DNA of 64,000 bases from Hypomesus transpacificus (Eukaryota; Chordata; Actinopteri; Osmeriformes; Osmeridae): positions 13,724,772-13,788,771 of the forward strand of contig NC_061070.1 in assembly GCF_021917145.1 (NCBI RefSeq), read 5' to 3'. Of this stretch, positions 13,711-27,300 are shown piece after piece. The position numbers and the translations under genes are program-made. Numbering within the stretch: position 1 is the stretch's first letter; each line of letters begins with the position of its first letter. The notes below the pieces were generated by a model. That model searched no databases, was not told the DNA's origin, and was given only the letters and a program-made list of their open reading frames with translations.

Positions 13711-16700
13711 ATGAACGTGCCAACCAGGAAGGAATGTGAGGGCTTGAGTCCAGCTCAGGTGTCCTTGTTGCTGTGTCAGGTGAGTGGGCCCAGGGTTCCG
13801 CTGTGTGGTAGTTCCTATGGAACTCAACATATTTTTTATTCATATTTTATTCTGGTATGTGCTCCATAGACAGACTTCTCCTGTATCACATAAAGAGTAT
13901 GATTGCATGAAAACATGTTGTTTTTAGAATCAAATGGAAGACTGTGCCGTTACAATTAAAAGACTGAAAATTGATGGACGCAAACTATTGGTAAGTTGTT
14001 TTGTACACTGTTTTTCAGGAAAACATTCTTAGAAAATTTCCTCAACACAATTGTTAAACTGCAAACATTATTCGATAGCACAGGGCACATAATTATGGTT
14101 GACTTTTGGCCTTGTTATTCTAATGGTTTTGTTATTCTAATGCTATCAAAAAAAGACCAGAGATAATTCCCATGCGTTTTTTAGCCCAACATGCCCTCGG
14201 AAGGAACAAAATAATTGCAAGCTCCTAATGCTGGTTTTGGCCAGTGCTGCAGAACAAAACACAAATACTTATTCTTTTTCTACTGTCAATTAACTTTTTC
14301 TTCCAGAGTGTTGAGAGGGGTAGAGAGACCAATGATTTTGGTGCTGAGGTCCTCCCCAAACCCTCAGGATGTAGGCGTAGAGTAGACGCAGAGTCCCAGC
14401 GTATGGGGGTTGATTTTAGACAGCAGCGTCCCAGGTCCCACCACAGGGTCAAAGTGTGGACTCAGCAACCCTTTCTAGATGTGATTGGGACTTGGACAGA
14501 CTCTCTTCAAAGCCATGTGAGAGCCAAGCGCCAAGGCCATGCAGAGTGAAGCTTCGAGGTATTCAGAAGGGTGGTTTTCAATATGCAGGACTGGTTGTGG
14601 GGCTTGGGGCTCTTGTGTCTCATTCAAAGAGCAGAAGAAACTGTCCATAAATAATTCATAGAGGGAGAGAGTCTATGAGGAGGCACTGGGGCGAAATACT
14701 TGATATTTAATTCAGTGTCAAAAGGCTAAATCAGATTTTAGGCCTATGCTTTTTTCCTTCCTGTAAGAGGATGAGTTGATCAAGCGTGTACCCTGCGTTG
14801 TGAAGCAGGTGATGGCTTTAATACCTAGGAGTCTGACTGATTAACAGATGTTTCAATAAAAAACTGCCAGTTAAAAAAGTTCACATCGCCAGAAGCCCAC
14901 TCCATCTTTGTAACAGCGCACAGCAGTGTATGGTTCACTTGTTGAGAGAAGGAATTCATATTCTACAGTATTTACTGAACCATATTGTCTGTTAACACAT
15001 TAAATAGACAGATGAGTGATCCTTAACAGTAACCTACATCCAAATATCTTTGCATTATTCAAATAAGGTTAACCATCTTAGGGTCAGGACAAGTAACATT
15101 TCACACCGACTCAGAGTAAGAACACAGGAAGACCATTAGGAACCTTTCTTTGAATAGAGGAAATAAATGAGAGAGAGCAAATGAGGACCGGGGACAATGA
15201 ATTATGAATGTCAGGAAGAATACATTATTTAACAGGATTCAAAGCATATTTTATGTTAATCATTTTAGTTTGATTTCACCACGGAAGTCATGGCAACTGC
15301 CTCCTTTCAAAGTAAGTTGTGACAATGTACTGTAGACTGAAAAATACAGAGGGATGAGATACTAAAAAGTACTAGTTAACAATGACAATAATTACCCTGA
15401 GGTGGGGGACTATAAAGGAATATGAAACAAAGCAATGAAGGTCATTCAATTTGACTGTAAAATTAAAACGGAATGTTTTATATTTTTTGTGAATGTTTAC
15501 TGTGGGTTGTTATGTGTCCATTGGAGATATGATGCCATCTAGTGTTGGAGGTGATACAGTCATATATTGCAACCATTTTTATCAACAACTAAAAATGTGT
15601 CCTGGTTTAGAATTGCATGTATCAAGTCATTTTGGGGGAATCTTTCAAAAACATTATTTTAGTTAACAGTTTATTTAATCTGTTTAAATTTGAACAGAAT
15701 CTTTCCAACCATGACTTGAGCAGTTTCAGTCTTATCCACCAACCGTGAGTAACAATTTCTTCTGTCTCTTTTTTCTCTATTCTATCTTTTTTCCATTCGA
15801 TTCACACGACTCTTACTGTGCGTTCTTCCAATCCTTGTTCTGGTTCCCCTTTGTATGGTTAATAATAAACCGTTGCAATAAGGAAGTTGCATAAGTATTT
15901 CAAATGAAAGCCTCTTACAGAGGGTGACAGTTTAGTATCGCAGGTGGATTAGTGGTTGTGTTGTTGTATTATGAGCTTTTTCTGTTTAATCTGATTGACC
16001 GGAGATTAGAACCTTCATCAGGAACTTTCTTGTTTTATCTGTGACTCATTGTACATTCTTCCTGCAACAACCATAGACCTGCAGATGTTTTATTCTGATA
16101 AACATAGTAGCATGAGTCATCTCCCAAGGTATGTGAAACACAAACACACATGTGACCAGGGGAACAATAAGACAGCATTTCAATTGTGAAACTGGTTCTT
16201 ATAATCCTTAATGAAGTACATTGTCCATACGGTGTGCACAAGTGTCCTACTCATATAGTGATACAATGTTATGCTGGCCCTTTAAGATTTATAAAACATA
16301 TTTTTTTTTTTTTTTTTTTTCAACACAATTGGAAATCTACTTCAAATGTACTGATTTTGTACAGTCACATACTTGACTGCTTCAATGTGTGTTAGTATAG
16401 AATGTTTGTAAGTACACTTTAAGCATCATGTTTTTTGCTGGGTTTTTTTACCTCACTTCTAGCTATAGCTTTATTGCTTTATAATGCTAAAATGTGGCCT
16501 ATGTTTTGGTATACATACTATATGTACTATTGCCAGGTGGTTTGTCTTTTTGAACATTTGAGGACCTTTAAGGGTTGAGTTGGAAGTTTGTCATTTCTAC
16601 ATCTGCAATGCGAACACATACGAGTGGTTATCACTCCCCCGTTCAGATGTTTCTCATTCTCACTCGCTCAACTTGTTTCTCAAGAAGCATTTGTCATGGA

Positions 16701-19700
16701 GATGTGTTCACTGTGTCTTCTACTGTATCAGCAAAATAATGTTTTTTTTTTACAAAAACCTGTCCTACTTTACACCGCAAGACATTGTGCTCTATCCATG
16801 AAGCAAAAGCAAGCATGATGCAGGACTACTCTGTCTCTTGCAGATGTTCTACTATTTGAAGAGTAGCATGGGCTACTTTATGTAAATACTCTTGTTTGAC
16901 TGCCATTCAAACAAGTCTCTAGTATCTATAGTGCTGTATAGCCACTTCATCAGATGACAGACTGTTCATCCCACACATGAGTGTAGGTGCAAGGTCAGCA
17001 GCTTTTTAAGAGCCGCAAGTGAGTAACACTTGGATGGAAAAACACATACAAATGTTGGTGTGCTCTGTGTGGTACAGTACAGTTTTCTGATCATCGGATC
17101 ATGGCAGACTGAGAAGGACAGAGGGAAAAAAAAAGTGATTGTTGGTGTTTGTCTTCCCGTCCATTGTTAGTCAGGGGTGACAGAATTGGGTGTGTCCGGG
17201 TGGTAAGTCAGAGCAAACTGCCTGCTGAGTTCAATTAGATGTTACAGAATCTGTGGAGTAGAGTTTACATGAGGAGCTTGCATGGGCATCAGCCTTATTG
17301 AAATACAGTATGGAGATGTTAAGCAGACTAACTGTTCCTGCAAGTAAAAAATATCGGTAAGATCTATTAACTGATACTTATGCCAGAATAGTCATTTTAA
17401 CTATTTTAATAGTTATTTCTGTGCTTATGGGATTTTAATGTTAATACTGTTTGAGTATTCATGTGTACATTATAAAATATGTTTCTTGTCAAAACATACA
17501 GTATTACATTGTACTTAGATTGACTGTTTGTTTCAACACAGATGAAATTGTTAGTTACACAAAAAGGTAAAGTAATAGGTGGGTGGCAGAGACTGTCTAA
17601 AGGGCGATGACAGTACACATTACATGTCTTAAACCTGTCCACTTGGCTACATCAAACACTTGTAATCATGTGTGTCTGCCTGTCTGTTTTGCGCACGTAT
17701 TTTTGTCTCTTTTTTGTCTCTGCGCACGTATGTTCACAGAAACCCAACTTTACAATTATGAATAATATGACAAAGTAGGGAATTGTGTTTTACTTAATGT
17801 AGACACCAGTTATCTTTTTATCGGTTAACTGATATTGCAGATAAATACATTTCCAGATCTGCACAACATTTTATTACATATTTGACAATTATCACTTAAA
17901 TGGCTCACGTTTGTGGATACCTTAGAAGGTTTATCATGTCACTTATGTTTTCTAGACAGCTTCAGAAGATGGTGCAGGACATCAAGAAGAACGATGGCAG
18001 TATTCTGGACAAATTTAAGAGGTCAGTCTCTATATATAGAAGTTCACATTTGTTGTGAACACATTGCTTAACATCATTTCTCCAATGCTCATCGTGACAC
18101 ATCACATGACACATTGTCTCCACTTCGGGGTATTTAGTGTCTTTGCAGTACTTCAAAAACCCTTTCTGCTAAACTTTTTGTCATGGAAAAAGGTAATTCC
18201 TCTTTCTTTAAATGTTTCATGAAGACACCTTGAATAAGGACCCTGTCTGAAAATAGACTAAATGAAAGTACTTCAACCATAAGTTTCCACTTAACTTCCC
18301 TTAAAGAGAAACCAATCATAAGTTATTGCATTACATTGGATGGTATTCTGACATAACAGGTAGTTGACTTCTTGCACACAATTTGATACTGTTACAGATT
18401 AAAAAGTAAACCTGCTCCAAAAGTACCTGCAAGAGACTATCCTGGTAAGAAGATTTTGGTTGGCACTTGGCACATACGTCGATGATTCATTGATCTTGAG
18501 TGTCAGTCTGCACAGAAAACACACAATCAACATTATTCAAATAGCTGATCTGTCAATGACCATGATCATCAGTACTTTGGGTCCAGAAGGTCGTTTTCCT
18601 CCCTCTGAAGTTGCACATTACACCTTTCACTACACAAGCAGTCTCTCGTTCACAGCTTGTTGGGCACTGAGTTTGTTGTCCATTATGGTGTAGCATGTTA
18701 TGTAAAGTATGGATACAGCCTGCAAGGAGAGCGCAAACAACTACTAAGGGATGAGTATTCTCAATCAGGAAGACTGGCTAAACATAGCCAAACTTTATTG
18801 ACATGTGTGTTTACAGGTGACCAAGATGACCACTGGTCTGATGATGAGTTTGTGAGTATTTACACAGGCTTTTAGACTATAGATCACATTCTCCATAACT
18901 GACATGACTATTCATTGAAACCTTGTGGATCACCTCACAGGAGAGTGACACGTACGAGGATCCACAGGAAGACCAAGATGACAGCTATGAGCCTCCTCCG
19001 ATTCACAGGGTCTTCACCCCCAATCCCTCCAACACCTCCTTCCCAAACGAGCACTACCTCGGTCAGTACCTGTACACAATTAAAACCCCTCCAGCAGAAA
19101 TGAAAGCTGTTTTTTATTGATAATAGTTTCCAATCTGATTTTCTTGATTTTGATAACTGAGATCTTAATGAATGGATCCCAAGAGTTTTAATGTAAAGTA
19201 CCCTCTTCTCGTTATAAAGAAAATGCTATCTATTTAATTATTTTTTTAATGACCATAGTAGGTAGAAAATCAAGAAGAACTGAACCCAGTAACTCAAACT
19301 GACAGACACAGGGTAGTATTGTGTTATGCAAATGCTGATGTCCTGTTTCGACTTTTGCTTCTCTTTTTCAGACAGCTGCCACCGCAGGCCAAGTCCCTCA
19401 CCCCGGAAGCCCACCGGCCCACAGAAGACCTCCAAACCCCTGCCGCCAAAGCCTCAGCAGGCAGACTGCGATCATGTAATTCTAACCTTTTTTTTGTTGA
19501 AAAGGTGTTGGGTAGCACACATGGAGTTTCTATAGCGCTGTGAGATGCTGCATATTTAGGAAACAGACAGTGACTTGAGGCTAACAAAATATTTGTTCCC
19601 TCTGTCTCCAGGAAGACAAATCAGAAAGTGAAGAAGACAATTATATTGAACCCACAGAGAAACCTGCAGCTCGTAAGCAATACAGACGAATGATCTATAG

Positions 19701-22700
19701 ACAACAAAACTATACAGTATGCAGCACGTGCCTCACTGATCTCTAAATGCAAGTGAAGCAACTAATGTAATGTATTAATTAAACAGACACAATTCATCAA
19801 AGTTATGTAACACCAGGAACACGTGTCAGCCATGTGTTTTCACTTTTCACTTTCTAAATTTGACGTGGAACCTTTTATCAGAACCTCACATCCATGGAAG
19901 GACCAGAGCAGTGAGGAACAGTTCCTCTCCCAAGCCTCTTCCAGAGAAGCCAGACTCTGGTAGGTCTTAAACACAAAGCTGACCAGCTGCCTAAAACATC
20001 AGACAGTCTGAGTCACAAACAGTTTCTCAAAACTGTCTGTGGTGAGAAAGGGCTAACTGCTGAGCTGTGCTTGCTCCAACCCTAACTTGTGACGTTTAAT
20101 TATGTTCCAGATGTGTATGAAGTCCCAGGCTTTGAGGTGAGTCTCTAATCCAGCAAAACCGATGGCTTCTTTAATCGTAGGGTGAATTGGTAGTAAGGTC
20201 TGTAGAATTGTTCCTGACTTCTCTTTTTTGGGGGCATTTGTAAAGGAAGACACTCCAACAGCAAGCAGGTCAGTTTTTGACATAAATATGTTCATAGTTG
20301 ATTTGAACATTATGAATATTGATTTTCACAATGGCTTCATGAAGTTGACCGTCCGACACCTTAAGTTTGTTGTTTTGATGTTTGCTTTAGTAGACCCTCA
20401 GGTCTTAGAGCTCCTTCACAGACTCTACTACCGAAGGCCAGCCCCAGGTAATAAGGAAAATGAACAATAATGTCTAGACCAAGAGCTTTTACGGTGTTAC
20501 AATAAATAACATGACTGTCTCCGCCTAGATTGCATATTAGGAAACCGCAACTGTTTCCCGCCAAAGTAAGTGTTTTGTTTGACAAATGAGAAATCTACAA
20601 TGAGATGAGTATAAGTTTAAAAAAATATGTAAAAACATGAACTCAGCAAACCTGAATCCTGCAGAGGATTCATGTTTATTCTATGTCATTATCCAGGTAC
20701 AGCAGCCAGAAAATGATGACTATGAAGTTTGTGACCGAGATGATGGTACGTGTAAACGTGTCCATTTGAATTACCAACATCTTGGAAGATGTTCTAAATG
20801 ATTATTTAAATATTTCCACTTGGACTCCAGCCAATGTTCTATGTAAATCTCTTCTTTTTTTACCATGATGAGAAGCCAAAAGCAGAAGCTTGGTCATTTA
20901 TGCCATCTAGTGGATGGCTGAGAAAGGGAATCATTTGAACCACATCAACAACAGGGTGTGATATACACTTATTACATGAACATATTTTCCTGTAGACGTT
21001 AAACCCAATGAAGAACCTACACGTGTTGCTCCAAAACCACTGCCCAGAGAGCCGTATGTATTCTTCACTTATAAATGACAAGATTCTACGGTTTGGAATG
21101 TTCAATACTAGAAATGTGATCTAATGAAGCCTGTCTGTTCTAGGCATGCTGCAAAACCCTCCATCTCAACAGTAGGTAACCATTAAGACCATGGATAATT
21201 AAAATTAATATTTCGTTCTAAATAAAATGAATCCATTTGGTTTGTTTGATGTTTACATTTACATTTAGTCATTTAGCAGACGCTCTTATCCAGAGCGACT
21301 TACAGTAATTACAGGGACATTCCCCCCGAGGCAAGTAGGGTGAAGTGCCTTGCCCAAGGACACAACGTCATTTGGCATGGCGGGAAATCGATCCGGCAAC
21401 CTTCTGATTACTTGCCCGACTTCCTCACCGCTCAGCCATTTAACTCCTACTACATTAATGTTTATGTATGTTTATGAATTGCAGAAGCCATACTTACCAC
21501 CCAGACAGCATGAAGGTAACTTGAGAGATGTAAAATCTAGGAGCTAATTTCTGAAATGATACTGTAAAACCTGTGATTATTCTACCTGCCATTTTGCTCA
21601 GTGTCAACACTTCCCATGAGAACCACTAGTCAAACACCCTCCACTGCATCACTGCCATCTGAATTCAAACGACCCAAGTGAGAAATCCTCCAAAATCAAG
21701 TCTGTCCACTGTGCTTGTGCCACACACAAATGAGATGACTAGCTTTGAACATTGTATTGTGTATTTACACACTATTTCCAGAATGCTTTGGCTTGGTAAA
21801 TGTCATGCTGAGTGTGTTTTGTCTTCCCCAGGATTCCTCTGCCACAGCTGTTTAACTCCCCCAGTAAGTACAGACCTGAGGAGACAGGCATCACACTGAC
21901 TCAGCAGGCTCCCAGTCACTGCCATAACCACTGCCTTTCTCAGAGACGCAATAAAGCTACTATATAGACCTACGTTTTTAACATAAATGCCCCATTCTTA
22001 AATAAAGTTGATTGTTTTGTCGTTGTACATGTTTTCTGATTCCCAGAACACAGGGTAAAGTTGCCAGAGGAAAAGGTTGCCAGAGGAAATGTGTCTATAA
22101 CTGAAAATGGGTCAAAAGACGATGAGGTAATCAGAAACCGACTATATTTGAAAACAATTGATTTTGGGTGTTAGGTAACATGTCATGAGTGATGTCGGTG
22201 TCATGAGTGAATATCTGTTGAGCTGTTTAAGAGCATTTTTTTAGTGGAATGTTAGGTGGAGAACATTAGTGGACCAGAGTCTGAACCTTCTGTCATGTTG
22301 TTGTTTGTTCCAGGGGGCTGATGTCCTAAAGAAACCCTGGTACGCAAGTGCATGTGACCGCAAGAAAGCAGAGGATGCGTTGATTCGCTCTGATAAGGCA
22401 AGATTTCTTTTCCAGTGAATACTCAATCTGAGAATGGTGAAAGGTAGCCCAAAAAAATTGTATTGCAGTATTTCAGTGGATAAAAATGGCACTCTATAAA
22501 AGCTTATGTAGACGGGGTATTTTGTGTGTCAGGATGGGTCCTTCCTGGTGAGGAAGAGCTCTAGTCAGGACATCCAGCAACCCTACACACTGGTAGTGTT
22601 CTACAATAGTAGGGTCTACAACATCCCAATCCGTTACATCCAGGTGTCCCAGCAGTACGCTCTTGGGAGGGAGAAGAAAGGAGAAGAGGTATGTCATCAC

Positions 22701-22922
22701 TGCACCGATATATAATAGGTGCTGGATTGGAGTACAATTCCTGCATTGAAAGATGTTGAAATATTGTGACTTTATCAGTGATCTTCCTCTCCATCTGTTC
22801 CCCAGCGTTTCAGCAGTGTCTCTCACATGATAGAGAACCATCAGAGGCATTCCCTGGTGCTGATTGACAGCCAGAGTAACAGCAAGGATTCCACCAAACT
22901 GAATTATGTGGTGAAGCCCTAG
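13711..22922 (+). CDS. blnk: B-cell linker protein (BLNK/SLP-65) with N-terminal SAM-like domain and C-terminal SH2 domain
   Basis: BLNK is a cytosolic adaptor that Syk phosphorylates and that joins the B-cell receptor to BTK, PLCgamma2 and Vav. I reconstruct 24 coding exons: 13711-13779, 13928-13990, 15698-15744, 17956-18021, 18398-18444, 18817-18851, 18941-19061, 19372-19475, 19612-19672, 19882-19959, 20111-20136, 20246-20268, 20391-20447, 20529-20565, 20697-20745, 20996-21053, 21144-21171, 21485-21515, 21602-21677, 21832-21863, 22047-22126, 22314-22397, 22533-22688, 22806-22922. The total of 1,545 nt is 514 codons plus stop, with every junction in phase. Exons 1-3 resemble the SLP-76 SAM domain (DCAVTIKRLKIDGRKLL, NLSNHDLSSF). 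The middle is acidic and proline-rich with tyrosine motifs TYEDP, SYEPPP, NYIEPT, VYEVPG and DYEVCD. The SH2 domain contains PWYASACDRKKAE, GSFLVRKSS and PYTLVVFYNSRVYNIPIRY. Exon 22 uses a GC donor. ATTAAA near 23218 may be the polyadenylation signal. The first exon rests on frame, splice site and SAM similarity, and is less certain than the rest. Confidence 0.92.
21252..21450. mobile_element. Dispersed fish-type repeat (non-autonomous element)
   Basis: A block in a blnk intron contains TTTAGCAGACGCTCTTATCC, then AGAGCGACTTACAG, CTTGCCCAAGGACACAACG and an ATCGATCCGGCAACCTTCTG-like stretch ending near a CTCAGCCA motif. I recognise this core as a high-copy interspersed sequence in many fish genomes. 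It carries no protein. Whether it is a SINE or a short DNA element cannot be decided from one copy. Confidence 0.7.
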
Positions 22923-24343
22923 GCAGATGTTTAGTGCCATTGCTGAACAAACTGGACTCAATGCTTTGGAATGATTCTCTCCCCATCCACTGAGTATTTT
23001 ATACATCTTAAATTAACAGTAATGAGAGTGGTGCTTCAAGATCCAAAGTTTATGGGATTCAACTAATAGACAATAAGTAGAAATGCAGTATTTTGCGTTA
23101 AATGAAAGTCTTAAGTGTTTTTTCAAAGTGGACACCAACACACATTAAGTGATCGTCATATCATTTGAATGTATTTATCTGTACAACATGAAATACTATG
23201 AGACGAGCCTGAACAAGATTAAAGCAGTCATTGTGTAAAAAGAAAAGGCCAGGCACTTGGTGAACTCAAATATTCTCTGGTCAAAACTGCACCTCCAACT
23301 CGACAATACTTGCTTTGAGAGATTGCACTGTGAGAGACAGATACATAGTCTAGATATTAAAGAAGATAAATGTGCTACATTAATTGTTTTGGATGCATCA
23401 TCCCAAGGGACTTTACAGTAGGCCTGAGGAATCATAACAATTGACTCATCTGTATGAAGATTGTCATAGGCTGAATAAGGTGAGGCAACAGGAAATATTA
23501 ACTGTCCCTTCTTAGCGCAATTACAAATCAAACTTATGATTATTTCAAGTCACAATTGTAATTTCCTTGAGAAAAATCACATTGTAGAGGATCTGTCTGC
23601 ATTTAAAACCAGCTTTTATACAATAACTATACTCATCCAATGAAATTACAGACCAGAGTTAAGCTTTATAAAAAAGTATTCTTTGGACTGCTCCTGCTCC
23701 TATTGCAAGAATAACTTCCCCTGCCCCTCAACATATACCCCACATGAGTAATACTATACTAGAAACAAAAACATTTGGTATGTATTCAAATAAAAACTAT
23801 TCAATGGCCAATCATCTGAATAGTACAGAAAAAGCCTATGGAATCCTATTTATACTTCTTCTTTGTGTAGCTTAGCAATACAGGAAACCAAAACAACTTT
23901 CCAAAACACATCTGTAACATATACACATAAAGACAAAGTATAGCCTACCCGTATACAATCCCTATATTTAATCCAATCTTGAACTCTGCGATAGAACCAT
24001 ATACAGTACAGTGTATGGGAGAGAATCCTCATGCTAGTTTACTGAAATCTACATATCATAGCTTTTAGACATAATACAAAGAAAGGGGTGTCCATCCCAT
24101 AATAAGTTGATACTATAGCTGGGAACTTAGTCAAGGGGTAAACAACATGTCACAAAGATTTTATGTAGCCTATAAAATATCCTGAGTACGGCTCCATGCT
24201 GTCAGACCTCTTGTGGAGACTGAACTTATTTGTGGAATTGTCTGTATCATCACTCGAGAGGTTCCTTTGGTCCATCATCATGTTCACAACTATTCATCGT
24301 AGTGCAGGAGCACTACATCTCTCTGTCCAGTGTTGGTGACATT
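22923..24343. other. blnk-znf518a convergent 3' region
   Basis: An AT-rich interval between two convergent stop codons. It probably contains the blnk 3' UTR (ATTAAA near 23218) and the znf518a 3' UTR on the other strand (possible ATTAAA, read on the minus strand, near 23967-23972). No coding exon or mobile element was recognised. Confidence 0.55.
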
Positions 24344-27300
24344 TTACGTTTCACAGCTCCGCCTCTTGCTTTCCATCAAATGTCTCTGACCATGACAGAT
24401 CCACATCTCCTGGTTACTGAAGACCCTGCCACAAAACCAGCAATCGAACTTCAAAGGGGGATTGGTGTTATGGGAGTCTGCATCAACCACTTTGTATTTT
24501 TTCCTGCTCATCTTTTTCAGCTTCAGTTTTAGGATGAACCTCTCTTTAACTGTATTCTCTGGCAACATACATCGTTGAGAAGGGCTGCAGGACTTTGTTG
24601 AGTCACTTCCCCATGCCATCTCACAGTCCAGGGCTGATAGAGCTTTCAATGTTGATCGTGACAGCACCACCTTCTGGACCTCTCCTTGGTACCTGTGGAC
24701 TACTTGCATGATATTGGTAACCTCAGGGATGTCTGTGTCTGGATGATTCAGCACTACCACTGGTTGGTCTTCATTTGGTCGCTTGATAAGTTGAGTCGGG
24801 GACAACGGCAGTAGCTTTAGAGTCCTCTCAGCATGTTTTGGGGCTGGCTTCCAATGGTGCATTGACACTAAGGCCTCCCGGCCTGGGCTTTGGCTTCTTG
24901 AGGTTTTGTTGGCTTTTGAGAATGGTTCGGGACAACCGTCTGAAGACGTCCCACTTGGTTTCTTTGCAGTGACCTTCTGCTCATTTGGTTGTGGCAAGGA
25001 TACAGACATAGTTTCATGCAAGATGTGGCAAGGATCGTCTATCAAATGTGTTATACCTGTCAAAGGAAAGGTGATAGTACTTAAGTGTTTTTAAGTATTA
25101 GAAGAACAAAGGCCACATTCTACATACATGTGCAAAACATCTGTTTACTTACCCTTGGTCATGACAACCTGAGGTTGTGTGGTTAGTTCATGGTTTGATT
25201 TAGCTTCATCATTCCCATCCTGGTTACCTCTTATGTTCTTAGGACTCAAATTAGTGTTTTGAATCAGTGCATTCTCAACATGAGAATAAAGTTCACTGCG
25301 TTTTAAGGTATCTGAGGAAAACTTGGAATTGGTCTGGTTCTCAACTGCAACTAAACTGTTCAGGTTCACAGTGGTGCATCCTTCAGATGTGGTGTTGCCA
25401 ACGTCTGTCTCAAAGGAAGGCAATCCCACCACTATTTCATGATGTGCCCTGTTTTCTGATGAGGACATAACACTGTGAACAAAATGGTTCTCGACATCCA
25501 CCATTTTGAACCCCATGGCATTTGTAGTGCAATTGTGAGAAACTGAAGTCATATGTTGGGCCTCAAGGACACTGAAGTCACTCACGCTAAACTGACCAGG
25601 ATTTGGGACTGGGCATTCCCTTTCTGTCAATTGGGATGAAGCTGTGAGGGCTTTTAAGATATTGAGTTGGTCAGCCTTGGTTTCTTTGGTCAATTTCAAT
25701 CCACTCTTTTCTGTCAGTGCTCTGTGTAGAAATTGCTGTTTTTCCTCTAAAGTCATTTGGGGGTGGGAAAAACTGTGGTACTGTTCCAGCAAACTGCCCC
25801 CTACCACGAGGGAAGGACCTTGTGATGTCCACTGCATTTCCTTTACTGGGTCCTTCTTCAAAAATAGCTTTAGTCCTGGTGGTGGTTTATTTACTATCTT
25901 TGGTCTGAACGCCTTCCTCCTCCTACTCCTTTTCCTGTTAGCTAAATGTGTCTCATTGGTAGATTTTTCTTTCTCACTTGTCATCTTTGTCAACTTCAAC
26001 TCCTCTGTCCTCTTTTCACAGATATTAGCATTCTGAGGTTCCTCAGGGTGTCGTCTCCTGTAGTCGCCATGTTCTTTTTGATCAAACCTCACTCTTTGAT
26101 TCTCACCATCTTCCAGACTTTGATTGCACCCTGAAAACTCATTTTGAAAGAAGAGAGATCCGGGTGGGTTAGTGGGTTGGGTAAGATGGAGATCTAAATT
26201 AGGCTGGCATGTTTTTACGTGGGCTGTGGGACAGAAGACCTCAGAGCATGTTTCTGCAGGTAAAGTGTTTTGCTCTTCTAAAGGCATAACATTTAAAATA
26301 GTATCTCTTTTACCCTCCACCATTGTAAGCCCTATTGCCTCTGCACGATTCTGAGGCACATAAATCTTGTTTTTGACCATTAGGACAGTGAGATCATTGC
26401 TAGGATTAGATACAGGGCCGTTTTCGGACATTTGACATTGTGGAACATTTGAAAGTACAGTCTGAAGAGCTTTGGTCCACTTCTCAGTACCTGATTCTGC
26501 TACTACAGACCTCTCTAGAAAATGCCTGGACTCCTCCAAAGCTGTCCCTGGGTCAGATAGCTTGCAGTACTTATCCAAGAATTCTTTTCCAGGCAAAGAT
26601 AGGCAGTCTTGTGACATCCAGCACATTTCCCTCGCTGCCTTTCTTGTCATTCTCTGCCTTGGTCTGGGAGTCGAGCCAATCATTGTCTCATTAATTTTTC
26701 TCATTCTTTGCTTGGATTTCTGACTTCTGTCTTCTCCATGGACAGTAGCAATATGCTTGGTGATAGTACAGTTTAGAGTTGATTCATAATCACAGAATGG
26801 ACAACGGAGGGGTATTTTTGTTGCTTTGATAGGTTCTTTGCATATCATATCCGCATGACCTGACTGACCACCATTGTCACACATGGTCAAGCAATGTAGG
26901 TATATGTGCTCTAAAAATGCTCCCACATCACTTACAGAGAATTTGCACCTTTCACACAAGTACAGGCCTTTCACTTTGTGTTGCATATCCAAATGTGTAG
27001 TCAGCTCCGAAAGAGTCCGCTGCACATTGTCATTACATACGACGCAGCTGGCAAAAGTGTCCTTGTGGCCTAGAACGTGAACCTGAAGACAAGCGAGTTC
27101 ATGTGTGTTAAATGTGCACATATCACAAGGAAAAACGGGTGTACTTGCTTGGTGCTTCAACTTAAAGTGTCCCAGTAAGCCTTTAGCACTAAATGTCTTG
27201 CTGTCCTCACACTCAGAGCACGTGAACCTGACAATATCTCCCATGGTGTTTATCCAACGTTTACTCTGTGTTGGCTTACAGGCAGATGTCATTTTCAATA

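Noticed and set aside
15294..15311. Possible mini-exon ATGGCAACTGCCTCC... with a GTAAGT donor
   Set aside because: It would break the SAM-like reading between blnk exons 2 and 3, which are in phase without it. It could be an alternative first exon but has no support.
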